Positions 25,717 to 34,131 of a DNA stretch of 64,000 nt are shown piece by piece. How positions within the stretch are numbered: the stretch's first letter is position 1; the number at the start of each line of letters is the position of its first letter. The stretch lies in NCBI RefSeq assembly GCF_001552135.1, contig NZ_BCQP01000016.1, forward strand, positions 1-64,000, given 5' to 3'. This stretch comes from Actinomadura chibensis NBRC 106107 (GTDB lineage: Bacteria > Actinomycetota > Actinomycetes > Streptosporangiales > Streptosporangiaceae). The notes under the pieces were generated by a model. That model searched no databases, had not been told where the DNA came from, and saw nothing but the letters and a program-made list of their open reading frames with translations. Both the position numbers and the translations under genes were made by a program.

Positions 25717-27303
25717 TCACTTCCTGATCGCGACGCCGCGGAACTGGCGGGACCCGTCGACGTAGACCTCGACGCCCATGACCTTGTTGTTCATCGCCAG
25801 CGGGGTGTTCAGGTGGCACAGCGTGACCGGCGAGGCCGCGTCGTCGTGGGCCGCCTTGAAGAGCTGCTTGTAGATGGCGGCGCTGCTCTCCCGGCTCTCC
25901 GCGCCCTTGGCCTTCGCGGCGAGGTCGTTGATCGTCGGGTTCGAGTAGCCGCCCGGGTTGCTGAAGCCGTCGGGCAGGTAGTAGGAGGCGACCTGGATGC
26001 TCGGGTCGGCGTCCGCCTTCTGCTGCACCATGATCGCGTCGACGGACTTGTTGACCGAGAAGCCCTCCATGAGCTTCGGCAGCTCGACCGGCCGGATCGT
26101 CATCTTGACGCCGATCTCCTGGAGGTTCGCCTGGATGAGCTCCGCGACCCGCTGGTAGGCGTCGAGGTTGTCGGTCTCCAGCGTGAACGAGAACCCGTCC
26201 TTCACCCCGGCCTTGGCGAGCAGTTCCTTGGCCTTTCCGGGGTCGTACTTGTAGGCGTCCGGGGTGAGGCTCGGGTCGGACGCGTAATAGGTCGACGGGA
26301 ACATCTGCACGCCGGGCTGGCAGAAGCCGCCCTGGAGTTCGTTGACCGCGGAACGGTCGATGGCGTAGTTCAGCGCCTGCCGCACTTCCTTCTTGTCGAA
26401 GGGCGGGCGCGCGACGTTCAGCGCGATGGTGAAGCTCGCGAGGCTCGGCTTCTGGCAGACGACGAGTTTCCCGTCCTTCGCCGGCTGGTACATGGCGGAC
26501 CGCAGGAACGTCGCGTCGGCCGACCCGGTGACCGTGGCGTTCAGCCGCGCGTTGTCGTTGCTGGAGATCAGGTACACCATCTTGGCGACGTTGACGGCCT
26601 TCGGGTCCCAGTAGTCCTTCACCGGCGTGTACTCGACCTTGGTGTTGGGCTCGTAGGCGCTGACCTTGAAGGCGCCCGACCCCCCGGTCGGCGTCCGGCC
26701 CTGGCCCGGGTCGTCGAAGACGGCGGGGCTCATCATCATGCCCGCCGAGCTGGACAGGATCCCGATCAGCGGCGCGGCGCCCTGCTTCGTGCGGACCTTC
26801 ACCGTCGAGGCGTCCACGACGTCGACCCCCGTGACGTCGCTCAGCGCCTGCTTGTTGAAGCTCTTCGCACCCCGGTGCCGGTCGAGGTTCGCCTTGACGG
26901 ACGCGGCGTCGAACGCCTTCCCGTCGTGGTACTTCCAGCCGTCGATGAGGTGCAGCGTCAGGGTCTTGCCCTTGTCGCCGATCTCCCACTTCTTCGCCAG
27001 CATCGGCTGCGGCTCGCCGGCGGCGTCCATCCGGATCAGCGTGTCGTAGACCGGATACAGGTACATCCAGCTGTTGCTGGTCGTGATCTTGTCCGGGTCG
27101 AAGCTCGTGTTGGCGACGCTGTACATCCAGGTGAACGTCGCGCCCTTGTCGATCGCGGCCTGGTCGACCGGCGGGCAGGCGACGTCCTGCTTCGGCTTGG
27201 CCGCACCCGTGCCGCCGCCGCCTTCGTCGCCTTGGTCGGCGCTACACGCGCTCGCGATCATCAGGAACGCCGCGGCGGCCGCGACGATGAGCTGTTTCCG
27301 CAT
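25717..27303 (-). CDS. Extracellular solute-binding lipoprotein, family 5 (peptide/nickel/opine type)
   Basis: 528 residues. A lipoprotein signal ends in ASAC (Cys20), then a Gly/Asp-rich linker. Family-5 landmarks include a TLTLHLIDGWKYHDGKAFDAASVK segment (read as LHLIDGWKYHDGKAF), GSGAFKV and the KKEVRQALNYAIDR segment. It captures the solute outside the membrane for the Dpp-type permease. Family-5 proteins bind peptides but also many non-peptide ligands, so the catabolic neighbours do not contradict it. The mRNA leader is about 200 nt, with a candidate GntR operator at 27508-27519. Confidence 0.93.
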   Translation of the reverse strand: MRKQLIVAAAAAFLMIASACSADQGDEGGGGTGAAKPKQDVACPPVDQAAIDKGATFTWMYSVANTSFDPDKITTSNSWMYLYPVYDTLIRMDAAGEPQPMLAKKWEIGDKGKTLTLHLIDGWKYHDGKAFDAASVKANLDRHRGAKSFNKQALSDVTGVDVVDASTVKVRTKQGAAPLIGILSSSAGMMMSPAVFDDPGQGRTPTGGSGAFKVSAYEPNTKVEYTPVKDYWDPKAVNVAKMVYLISSNDNARLNATVTGSADATFLRSAMYQPAKDGKLVVCQKPSLASFTIALNVARPPFDKKEVRQALNYAIDRSAVNELQGGFCQPGVQMFPSTYYASDPSLTPDAYKYDPGKAKELLAKAGVKDGFSFTLETDNLDAYQRVAELIQANLQEIGVKMTIRPVELPKLMEGFSVNKSVDAIMVQQKADADPSIQVASYYLPDGFSNPGGYSNPTINDLAAKAKGAESRESSAAIYKQLFKAAHDDAASPVTLCHLNTPLAMNNKVMGVEVYVDGSRQFRGVAIRK

Positions 27304-27507
27304 CTTGGGGGGTCCTCCGAACCAGGAACGTGGTGATGGAAAACGCGGTGAAGCGGGGAAAACGCCGTCCGAGCAGAGCGGTGCCGGATGTCGGAGTGGG
27401 CCCGATCGCCCGCAGGGTCACTGCGTCCGGAGGTGACGGGCCGATCGCTCGCGGGGGGTCGGCCCCGCGCGGGGTGCCGCGGTGTCACTGCGTCGCGGTC
27501 GAGTTTG

Positions 27508-27551
27508 TACTTTGTCTGATGAATGAGAACATACGTAGACCCGTCCGTCAA
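27508..27551 (-). promoter_or_regulatory. Promoter and operator of the oligopeptide-type ABC operon
   Basis: On the minus strand TTGACG (27546-27551) lies 17 bp before TCTCAT (27523-27528), a plausible but weak -10. Just downstream, at the expected transcription start, is the 12-bp word TACTTTGTCTGA (plus strand 27508-27519), identical to the word at the GntR gene promoter. A repressor bound here would block initiation. The -10 assignment is uncertain. Confidence 0.5.
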
Positions 27552-27587
27552 GGAAACGCCGGACGGCTCCCGGTCGCATGCGAAAGG

Positions 27588-27611
27588 CCGCACCGGGGCG
27601 TCCCGGTGCGG
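27588..27611 (-). terminator. Terminator of the crcB operon
   Basis: Perfect 10-bp arms CCGCACCGGG (27588-27597) and CCCGGTGCGG (27602-27611) with loop GCGT, 59 bp after the crcB stop on the minus strand, followed there by a short CCTTT tract. Confidence 0.75.
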
Positions 27612-27670
27612 TGATCGGCCCAGGTCGGGCCGCTAGGGAGCGGGGCCGGTCGAGGAGCCGCCGCGGCGGG

Positions 27671-28036
27671 TCAGCCGCCGACGATCGCCTGGGCCACGGC
27701 CATCCCGGCGTAGGCGGCGCCGAGCCCGGCGGCGAGCGACATCAGGGCGTTGAGCAGCGCGTAGGTCCCCGACCCGTTCTCGATCAGCCGGACGGTCTCG
27801 TACCCGAACGTCGAGTACGTGGTGAGCGCGCCGCAGAAGCCGGTGCCCGCGACGGCCATGACCCCGCTTCCCGGGGCCAGCTCGGTGAGCATGCCGAGCA
27901 CCGCGCAGCCGACGATGTTGACGGTGAACGTCCCCCAGGGGAACACCGAGTCGTGGCGGGACTGGACCGCGCGGTCCGTCAGGTAGCGCAGCGGCGCGCC
28001 GAGCGCGGCGCCGAGGGCGACGAGCAGGACGGTCAT
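27671..28036 (-). CDS. crcB: Fluoride efflux channel subunit CrcB/Fluc (copy 1)
   Basis: 121 residues, four predicted membrane helices. Fluc landmarks: [10 protein letters not shown] near the start, [13 protein letters not shown] (the pore Asn) in helix 2 and [15 protein letters not shown] (the Na+-site/Phe-box region) in helix 3. It forms dual-topology or hetero-dimeric fluoride channels. Third gene of crcB-DUF190-crcB; its ATG overlaps the DUF190 stop (28033-28036). Two different crcB genes together suggest a heterodimer. Confidence 0.95.
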   Translation of the reverse strand: MTVLLVALGAALGAPLRYLTDRAVQSRHDSVFPWGTFTVNIVGCAVLGMLTELAPGSGVMAVAGTGFCGALTTYSTFGYETVRLIENGSGTYALLNALMSLAAGLGAAYAGMAVAQAIVGG

Positions 28037-28410
28037 TCCCCGCTCTCCTCCGTCTTCCCCGCCGCCCCCGTCTTCCCCGACCGGCCCGCGTAGCGGACGA
28101 CCTCGACCGGGTCGAGGACGACGAGGCCCTCCTCGATAAGCTCGTCCAACTGGGGCAGGAACGCGCGGACCTTCTCCTCCGCGTCCACGATGACGATCGC
28201 GACCGGCAGGTCCTCGGTCAGCGACAGGATCCGGGACGTGTGCACGCGGCTGGACGTCCCGAACCCCTCGTACCCGCGCAGGACGGTCGCCCCGGCGAGC
28301 CCCGCCTCGTGGGCCCGGTGCACGATCTCGTGGTAGAGCGGCCGGTGGTGCCACTGGTCGTCCTCGCCGATGAGGACCGTCAGCCGGAGGGCCGAGCCGT
28401 GCAGCTTCAT
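28033..28410 (-). CDS. DUF190 family protein (PII-like fold), fluoride-operon member
   Basis: 125 residues. Typical DUF190: [39 protein letters not shown], read around RPLYHEIV and [12 protein letters not shown], and [18 protein letters not shown]. The fold is a small ferredoxin-like PII-type trimer. It often sits between or beside crcB genes and is thought to modulate them; the mechanism is unknown. It is coupled on both sides by ATGA overlaps (28033-28036 and 28407-28410). Confidence 0.9.
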   Translation of the reverse strand: MKLHGSALRLTVLIGEDDQWHHRPLYHEIVHRAHEAGLAGATVLRGYEGFGTSSRVHTSRILSLTEDLPVAIVIVDAEEKVRAFLPQLDELIEEGLVVLDPVEVVRYAGRSGKTGAAGKTEESGE

Positions 28411-28952
28411 GCGTTCTCCTTACCCTCGTCGCCCGCGCCGCCGCCCTCGGCCGTCCCCGTCCCCGTCCGCGGGCGGGAGAGCAGCCGCGTCAGCCAGACC
28501 CCGGCCTGGACCGCGAGCAGCGCGCAGACGAGCGTCCCGAACAGGTAGAGCAGCGCGCTGCGGGCCGTCCCGTCCTCGACGCCCCGCTGCACCTCGACGA
28601 GCGCGGTGGAGAACGTCGTGTACCCGCCGAGGATCCCGACGCCGAGGAACGGCCGCACCAGCCGGTGCGCCCGCCACACCTCGGTGATCAGCACCATCAG
28701 CACGCCGATCAGCAGGCAGCCGGACACGTTGACCAGGAAGATCGCCCAGTCGAACGCGCCGGACCGGTGCGGGAGCGCGGTCGAGATCCCGTACCGCGCG
28801 AGCGCGCCGCAGACCCCGCCCGCGGAGATCGCGGCGAGCGTGGACCAGTGCTCGCGGCCGAGGTCCCACCGCCGCCGCGGCGGGACGCGCAGATCGAGGT
28901 CCGGGGCGGCGGACGGGGCCGCCTCCGGCCGGACGGGACGTGCGTCGGACAC
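28407..28952 (-). CDS. crcB: Fluoride efflux channel subunit CrcB/Fluc (copy 2, with N-terminal extension)
   Basis: 181 residues from GTG 28950-28952, preceded by GGAGGAG. An approximately 40-residue Pro/Arg-rich N-terminus precedes the four-helix Fluc core: [20 protein letters not shown] (pore Asn) and [15 protein letters not shown]. First gene of the operon, so the upstream riboswitch-like leader controls all three. The C-terminal tail is Gly/Thr/acidic and probably disordered. Confidence 0.93.
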   Translation of the reverse strand: MSDARPVRPEAAPSAAPDLDLRVPPRRRWDLGREHWSTLAAISAGGVCGALARYGISTALPHRSGAFDWAIFLVNVSGCLLIGVLMVLITEVWRAHRLVRPFLGVGILGGYTTFSTALVEVQRGVEDGTARSALLYLFGTLVCALLAVQAGVWLTRLLSRPRTGTGTAEGGGAGDEGKENA

Positions 28953-28982
28953 CGGACTCCTCCTACCAGCGTGCGCGAGAAC

Positions 28983-29060
28983 CACTGGCAGGGACCGTCG
29001 ACGGCCGATGCCGCGGTTTCTCCGCTCGGGCGAGCTGGAAGCGGCGAGCCCCACCGCCGC
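28983..29060 (-). ncRNA. Candidate fluoride riboswitch (crcB motif) in the crcB leader
   Basis: Read on the minus strand, the leader starts with GGCGGTGGGGCTCGCCGC (plus 29041-29058). It matches the crcB-motif opening in which GGCG pairs with CGCC around GATGGGGCT. It continues through a GCTCG-CC-CGAGC extra stem and a conserved AAACCGC, and ends with GTCCCTGCC (plus 28987-28995), able to pair with GGGGC of the opening. The GATG to GGTG change and the longer linker depart from consensus. Its position directly before crcB-DUF190-crcB is the main support. Confidence 0.55.
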
Positions 29061-29231
29061 GGTCCCCGGCGTGCGGGAACCGCGTCCAAGCTTAGTCGCA
29101 CCGCGCCGCGAAGCCCGGCGGGAGGCACCGGCGTCCGTCCGGTCCGGCGCCGAAATCCTTGATCAGCCGGGGCCGGCGGCCGATCCTGGAGGGACGCCGA
29201 CGCGGTCGGCGGGGACCGGGAAGGGGGCGGC

Positions 29232-30122
29232 ATGTCCGCGAGCCTCCCGCGCCGCCGCTGGTTCCGGCCCGCCGCCGCGGCCGTGGCGCTGCTGCTCATG
29301 TCCGGCTCGGCGCTGCCCGGCCGGACGGCCGAGGGCGGCCGGACGATCCGCGTGATGACCTTCAACCTGCGCGGCGCGGCCGACCCGCCGCCGCGCGACT
29401 GGCGCACCCGGCTGCCGCTGGTCGAGCGGCTGCTGCGGCGCCACGAACCGGACCTGCTCGGCGTCCAGGAGGCGCGCTGGCGGCAGATGCGCGACCTCGC
29501 CGCCGCGCTGCCGGACTACGGCTGGGTCGGCCTCGGCAGCCAGGGCGGCACCCGCGACCAGTTCCTGTCGGTCTTCTACCGCCGGGACCGGTTCGAGCTG
29601 CTCGACTTCGACCATTTCTGGCTGTCGAGCACGCCGAGCGTCATCGGCTCATCGACATGGGGCAATTCCTATGCGCGGATGGTGACGTGGGCCAAGCTCC
29701 GCGACCGGCGCACGGGCGCCGTCCTCTATCACCTCAACACGCATCTCGACAATAAGTCGGCGTATTCGCGGCTGCGCAGCGCGGAGCTGATACTCGACCG
29801 CGTCCGGAGGCTGCAGCGGGGAATTCCGGTGGTGCTCACCGGGGATTTCAATTCGGCGGCCGGGGCGTCACCGGCGTACACGGCCCTGACCGCGCCCGGC
29901 GCTTTCCGGGACACCTGGACGGCGGCTTCCCGGCACGGCCCGCAGTACCGCACCGACGCCCATTGGGAGCCGCCGGTGAAGGACGGCGAGCGCGTCGACT
30001 GGATCCTGTCGCGCGGCGCCGTGCGGACGGACTGGGCCGAGATCGACCCCTATCCCGCCGACGGCCGCTACGCGTCCGACCATGATCCGGTCGTCGCCCA
30101 CCTGCGGATCGGCGCGGGCTGA
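29232..30122 (+). CDS. Secreted endonuclease/exonuclease/phosphatase (EEP) family protein
   Basis: 296 residues with an N-terminal export signal (RRRWFRPAAAAVALLLMSGSA). EEP residues in order: MTFNLR, catalytic Glu in GVQEAR, LNTHLDN, TGDFNS, RVDWIL and the terminal SDHDPV. This is the DNase I/sphingomyelinase/inositol-phosphatase superfamily; without specificity loops the substrate could be a nucleic acid or a phospho-ester. It acts outside the membrane. It converges on the CBM-like gene with only 4 bp between stops and no terminator visible. Confidence 0.9.
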   Translation: MSASLPRRRWFRPAAAAVALLLMSGSALPGRTAEGGRTIRVMTFNLRGAADPPPRDWRTRLPLVERLLRRHEPDLLGVQEARWRQMRDLAAALPDYGWVGLGSQGGTRDQFLSVFYRRDRFELLDFDHFWLSSTPSVIGSSTWGNSYARMVTWAKLRDRRTGAVLYHLNTHLDNKSAYSRLRSAELILDRVRRLQRGIPVVLTGDFNSAAGASPAYTALTAPGAFRDTWTAASRHGPQYRTDAHWEPPVKDGERVDWILSRGAVRTDWAEIDPYPADGRYASDHDPVVAHLRIGAG

Positions 30123-30126
30123 CGGC

Positions 30127-30639
30127 TCAGGTCGGCTGCCAGAGCCCGGGCGTGAGCTGCGGCTGCCAGTCGGCCTGCGACCGGTGCGCCTGGCGGCAGA
30201 CGTAGCGGACGCCGTGGTAGGTCACCGCGTCGCCCTGGCGGTAGGCGACGCCGACCGCCCACGCGGGCGTACTCACCCGCCGCCCGGGCGGAGGCGTCGG
30301 CGGCCGGGTTCCGCTGGTCGGGACGGCGGACGGCGTCGCCGAAGGCGTCCGGGACGGCGTGGGCGAGCCGGACCTGCCGGGCGCCGCCGGGCCCGGCGGC
30401 ACCCACGTCGACTCGGTGGGCGGGGCCGATTCCGGGACGGGTCCCTCGGACGCCGCGACGCCGGGCGCCGGGTCCGGGTCGGAGCGCGGCTGGAGTGCGG
30501 AGAAGAAGCCCACGAAGAGCACGATCGTCACGACGGCGCCGAGCACGGCGTAACCGAACCTGAACGTCCTCGGCGCGCGACCGCCACCGCGACCGCCACC
30601 GCGATCGCCGCGCCCGCGCTCCGGCGCGCTCCTGTGCAC
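30127..30639 (-). CDS. Membrane-anchored protein with C-terminal CBM5/12-like carbohydrate-binding domain
   Basis: 170 residues from GTG 30637-30639 (GGGGG 4 nt upstream); starts further upstream, up to 30732, are possible. A basic Gly/Arg-rich cytoplasmic head is followed by one membrane helix (FGYAVLGAVVTIVLFVGFF), a Pro/Ser/Thr-rich stalk of about 70 residues and a C-terminal module PAWAVGVAYRQGDAVTYHG...YVCRQAHRSQADWQP. That module is the chitin-binding CBM5/12 pattern with its aromatic residues. It is probably displayed on the cell surface. No catalytic domain is present; the ligand is inferred. Confidence 0.72.
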   Translation of the reverse strand: MHRSAPERGRGDRGGGRGGGRAPRTFRFGYAVLGAVVTIVLFVGFFSALQPRSDPDPAPGVAASEGPVPESAPPTESTWVPPGPAAPGRSGSPTPSRTPSATPSAVPTSGTRPPTPPPGRRVSTPAWAVGVAYRQGDAVTYHGVRYVCRQAHRSQADWQPQLTPGLWQPT

Positions 30640-30855
30640 TCGACCCCCAGTTCCCGGTCGCGGAAGGACATGCCGCCGCGCCCGCCCGCCCGAGCGCCGA
30701 CCATGGTCGCACATTCGCGCGGAGCGTGTCACCCGTCCCTTCGCCCGCGCCCCAGCACACTAGAACGGGAACATCGGCGGCGGGATATCGAGACCGGATG
30801 CGGTCGATGCCGTCCGCCGGAACGGAGGCCGGGGTGACTCGCTGTCCCTATGCGT

Positions 30856-32064
30856 TCACGGAGAAGTGCCCTGCTTTCCCGGACGGTTACGCGCGTATTT
30901 CGGCAATCCAAGGACGCGTTCCGCGATGAGGTTGCGATGCACTTCCGTCGTGCCCGCGTAGATGGCGGTGCCCTGGGCGAAGCGGTGCGCCCATTCGATG
31001 ACGCCGTCCTCCAGGGCGCCGTCCGCGCCGCGCGCGACGAGCGCCTCCTGGCCGACGAGGTCGATGATGTCGGCCGAGTCGCGGATCAGCAGCTCGGACG
31101 CGAGCACCCGGCCCATCGGCGGCGGGGTGTTGCGGGACGCCTCCACGTCCAGCGCGACCTGCCCGAGCCTCGCGCGGACGATCGGGTCGTCGATGGGGCG
31201 CCCGCCGTCCGGCCGCCGCGCCGTCGACGCCCAGCGCAGCGTGTGCTCCAGCAGCCGCTCCAGCGTGTGGAGGTAGGTCTGCCCGGACGGGTTGATCTCC
31301 GCCAGCCCGTGGGCGTCGTCGCGTCCGATGCCGTGCTCGGCGCGCAGCGGCTCGGACAGGACGGTCCAGCCCTGGCCGCGCGGCCCGAGCCGGTAGTGGT
31401 CGGGGACCCGGACGTCCCCGTAGTAGACGACGTTCGTCCGCTCGCCGCCGAGCGTGTGGACGGGCCTGATCTCGACGCCCGGCGAGTCGAGCGGCACGAG
31501 GAACATCGTCAGCCCGCGGTGCTTCGGCGCGTCCGGGTCGCTGCGCGCGAGCAGGAAGCTGTACTGGCAGTTCTGCGCGCCGGTGGTGAACATCTTGGAG
31601 CCGGAGATCGTCCAGGTGTCGCCGTCCAGGACGGCCCTGGTGCGGGCCCCGGCGAGGTCGGAGCCGGTGTCGGGCTCGGTGTAGCCGAGGCAGACGCACA
31701 CCTCTCCCCTGGCGATCCGGGGCAGCACGTCCGCCTTGAGGGCGTCGTTGGCGTACGCGCGGATGCCCGCCACCGACAGCCCGGTGGTGCCCTTGGTGAT
31801 GCTGGGCGCCTCGCGGCGGCGCAGCTCCCGGTCCAGCAGGTGGACGCGCAGCGGGTCGAGCCCCGCGCCGCCCTCCTCGACCGGCCACGCCGGGAAGATC
31901 CAGCCCTTCGCGCCGAGCGCGCGGTGGAAGGCGCGGTTGTGGCCCGCGCCGGTCTCCCACTCCTCGTCGAGGACGTCCTGGGTGAGGTGCTCGTCGAGGA
32001 ACGCGTCCACCTCCTTCACGAAGGCGGTGAGTTCCTCGTCCAGTTCGAGAACGCCGAAGTCCAC
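30856..32064 (-). CDS. Acyl-CoA dehydrogenase, catalytic-type subunit of heteromeric pair 1
   Basis: 402 residues. FAD/CoA motifs are YTEPDTGSDLAG (128-139), WTISGSKMFTTGAQ and YAGTTEVHRN (369-378). The classical catalytic Glu of MCAD-type enzymes (Y-E-G-T) is Ala here; Glu243 in RAEHGIG is a candidate base, as in the heterotetrameric FadE/ChsE-type dehydrogenases of steroid catabolism. The gene for a shorter, divergent ACAD lies 3 bp upstream, supporting an alpha2beta2 enzyme. It inserts a 2,3-double bond into an acyl-CoA. Last gene of the six-gene operon from 36341. Confidence 0.9.
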   Translation of the reverse strand: MDFGVLELDEELTAFVKEVDAFLDEHLTQDVLDEEWETGAGHNRAFHRALGAKGWIFPAWPVEEGGAGLDPLRVHLLDRELRRREAPSITKGTTGLSVAGIRAYANDALKADVLPRIARGEVCVCLGYTEPDTGSDLAGARTRAVLDGDTWTISGSKMFTTGAQNCQYSFLLARSDPDAPKHRGLTMFLVPLDSPGVEIRPVHTLGGERTNVVYYGDVRVPDHYRLGPRGQGWTVLSEPLRAEHGIGRDDAHGLAEINPSGQTYLHTLERLLEHTLRWASTARRPDGGRPIDDPIVRARLGQVALDVEASRNTPPPMGRVLASELLIRDSADIIDLVGQEALVARGADGALEDGVIEWAHRFAQGTAIYAGTTEVHRNLIAERVLGLPKYARNRPGKQGTSP

Positions 32065-32067
32065 GGG

Positions 32068-33138
32068 TCAGCCCTCCACACGGTCAGCGAGCAGGTCGCC
32101 GATGGCCGACAGCTCGGCCCTCGGATCGCCGGCGAGGACGCTCCAGCCCTTCGCCCGGCGGAAGTAGAGCTGGACGTCCGACTCGACGGTGAAGCCGAAC
32201 CCGCCCTGGACGTGCGTGGCGACGGTCACCGCCTTCGTCGCGGCCTGGGCGGCGTACGCGAACGCCATCGGGACGAGCTCCGGCCGCGCGTCCGGCTCGT
32301 TCCCCGCGAACCAGGCCGCCTTGCGGGCGAGGTTGCGGGCGCCGACGACGCCGGTGTGCGCGTCGGCCAGCGCGTGGGAGATCGCCTGGAACGCGCCGAT
32401 CGGCGTGTCGAACGCCGTGCGGTCCTTGACGAAGTCGAGCCCGAGCGCGAGCGCGCCCTCGCCGATCCCGGACAGGGCGGCGGCGGTGAGCAGCTTCCAC
32501 TCGCGCACGGCCGCCGCGTACAGCGAGCGGGCCCGGTCCCCCTCGGCGAGCACGGCGCCCCCGCCGGACGGCGGGCTCCACCACGCGACCGGGGCGCGTC
32601 CCTGGTTCGCGACCAGCGGCGCGGGCTCGCCCTCGTACAGGACGAGGTCCCCGCCGGTCAGCGCGACGACCGCGCCCGTGACCGCCCCGGCCGGGACGAG
32701 CTGCCGCGCGCCGTCGGGCGCGACGGGATGGAGCGCGAGCGTCGGGAACCGGCCGTCCTCCAGGGCGCCGCCGATCCACGTCCGCGCCACGTCGGGCGCG
32801 GCCGCCGCGAGCAGCCGCAGCGCGGTGGACGCCTCGGTCAGCGGGACGGGCGCGACGTGGCGGCCCGCCGCCTCGGCCACGAGGACGAGGTCGAGCGGCG
32901 CCGCGCCGCCGCCGCCGAGCGCCTCGGGCAGTCCCATCGTGGCGGCCCCGGTCCGGACGAGCGACCGCCACAGCCCCTCGTCGTGGCCGAGCGGCTCGGC
33001 CTCCCGGACCCGGGAGCTCGGGCACTCCCGGGCGAAGAGCTCGGCGAAGGCGGCCTGCACGTCCGCCTGCTCCTCGCCGAGCGAGTAGTCGTTGCGTCTG
33101 AGCTCCGGGCGGTGCGCTGTCGCTGTCGTCACGGGCAT
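32068..33138 (-). CDS. Acyl-CoA dehydrogenase, partner-type subunit of heteromeric pair 1
   Basis: 356 residues, shorter than usual (about 380-400). The fold is recognisable from MGLPEALGGGG, LVAEAAGRHVAPVP and the C-terminal HVQGGFGFTVESDVQLYFRRAKGW (read around GGFGFTVESDVQ). The E-P-x-x-G-S-D FAD loop is eroded, and no catalytic Glu is evident. This matches the non-catalytic or FAD-site-sharing subunits of ChsE-like alpha2beta2 dehydrogenases. Gap of 3 bp to the catalytic-type gene downstream. Confidence 0.86.
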   Translation of the reverse strand: MPVTTATAHRPELRRNDYSLGEEQADVQAAFAELFARECPSSRVREAEPLGHDEGLWRSLVRTGAATMGLPEALGGGGAAPLDLVLVAEAAGRHVAPVPLTEASTALRLLAAAAPDVARTWIGGALEDGRFPTLALHPVAPDGARQLVPAGAVTGAVVALTGGDLVLYEGEPAPLVANQGRAPVAWWSPPSGGGAVLAEGDRARSLYAAAVREWKLLTAAALSGIGEGALALGLDFVKDRTAFDTPIGAFQAISHALADAHTGVVGARNLARKAAWFAGNEPDARPELVPMAFAYAAQAATKAVTVATHVQGGFGFTVESDVQLYFRRAKGWSVLAGDPRAELSAIGDLLADRVEG

Positions 33139-33164
33139 CTCCCTTCCGGCGCGAACGCCGTGAA

Positions 33165-33608
33165 TCAGCCGGTCGTCGTGTGGTCCGCGGCGCGGCCGTC
33201 CACCCGGACGCGGCGCCGCGCGAACCGCCAGCGGCCTCCGGCGAGGACGTACTCGTCCTGGTAGCGGCCCCAGTGGTCGAGGCCGTGCGCCATCAGGACC
33301 TGGAAGTAGGCGCGGCCCCGCGCCCGCCCGCGGTCGAGCAGGTCGATCTGGTGGGTGCTCACGAAGTGCCGCACGTAGGGCGGGGCGCCGCGGCCGTCGG
33401 CGGCGGTCCGCCAGCGGTCCCGGGCGCCGGTGAAGATCGTGGCGATCTCGTCCCGGCCCCGGTACGCGCGGCCGTCGCCGATCTCCATCGCGGCGTCCGG
33501 CGCGAACAGCTCCATGAGGTCGTCGAAGCGTCCGGCGTCCCCGTAGGCGTTGTAGCGCGCGACGAGGTCGCGGACGGCCTCCCGCGCCGCCGCCTCCCAC
33601 GGCTCCAT
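33165..33608 (-). CDS. SnoaL/NTF2-like small protein
   Basis: 147 residues, one cone-shaped NTF2-like domain: AREAVRDLVARYNAYGDAGRFDDLMELFAPDA, read in parts, then YRGRDEIATIFTGARDRW and HFVSTHQIDLLDRGRARGRAYF. Relatives act as dehydratases, isomerases or cyclases on steroid- and polyketide-like molecules, or as ring-hydroxylase beta subunits. No specific catalytic dyad can be assigned. The start overlaps the DUF35 stop by one base (TGATG), so it is co-translated. Confidence 0.82.
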   Translation of the reverse strand: MEPWEAAAREAVRDLVARYNAYGDAGRFDDLMELFAPDAAMEIGDGRAYRGRDEIATIFTGARDRWRTAADGRGAPPYVRHFVSTHQIDLLDRGRARGRAYFQVLMAHGLDHWGRYQDEYVLAGGRWRFARRRVRVDGRAADHTTTG

Positions 33609-34129
33609 CAGCGGTTCCGCTCGGGGGCCCGCCACGGGTCGTGCTCGGGCGGCTCGTCGGTGAGCCGGAACTGCGGCAGCGCGAGCCCGTCGTCGAGCTT
33701 CGTGAAGCACACGCGCACCCGCAGGCCGATCGCCACGTTCGCCTCGTCCTCCGGGCGGGACGGGTCGTCCCGCGCCACCAGGTTCGCGATCTTGCGCAGC
33801 GAGACGGACTCGTCCTCGCGGCCGCCGCGCCACGGGACGCCGCGCTGCTCGTCCAGCTCGACGAGCACCACCGGGTACGGCACCCAGTCGGCGAAGGCGG
33901 GGCTCACCGCCCGCGCGACGACCTGGTAGCTGTAGATCACGCCGGTGCCGGCGACCGGCTCCCACGCCCAGTCCAGGCAGGTGCAGAACGGGCAGGCGGC
34001 GCCGATCTGCCCGCGCAGCAGGCCGCACTCCGCGCAGCGCTGCACGACCAGCTCGCCGCGCCCGGCCGCCTCGAAGTACCCGGCGTGCTCCGGGTCCGCC
34101 GCGACGTCGAACCCCTTGTAGACCGCCAC
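33608..34129 (-). CDS. DUF35 OB-fold/zinc-ribbon protein, partner of thiolase-like pair III
   Basis: 173 residues from GTG 34127-34129, with GGAGG five bases upstream inside the end of the thiolase-like gene. The zinc ribbon CAECGLLRGQIGAACPFC leads into the OB-fold (GTGVIYSYQVVARAV, YPVVLVELDEQRG). It is longer than the other DUF35 proteins here because of an insert (about 105-135, GVPWRGGREDESVSLRK). Gap of 2 bp to the partner gene. Role by analogy: obligate partner of the aldolase-like subunit. Confidence 0.87.
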   Translation of the reverse strand: MAVYKGFDVAADPEHAGYFEAAGRGELVVQRCAECGLLRGQIGAACPFCTCLDWAWEPVAGTGVIYSYQVVARAVSPAFADWVPYPVVLVELDEQRGVPWRGGREDESVSLRKIANLVARDDPSRPEDEANVAIGLRVRVCFTKLDDGLALPQFRLTDEPPEHDPWRAPERNR

Positions 34130-34131
34130 CG

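Larger units (their letters stand above)
27304..27670. other. 367-bp intergenic region: binding-protein promoter and crcB terminator
   Basis: This gene-free stretch holds the leader and promoter of the leftward binding-protein gene (candidate boxes and operator at 27508-27551) and the hairpin terminator of the crcB operon (27588-27611). Positions 27304-27500 form the presumed untranslated leader; I see no small gene or recognisable riboswitch in it. Confidence 0.6.

Noticed and set aside
21647..27303. The ABC operon as a simple peptide-scavenging system
   Set aside because: Family-5 binding proteins also carry non-peptide ligands, and the operon runs with its regulator straight into catabolic genes; a catabolic solute is more likely, though a peptide cannot be excluded.
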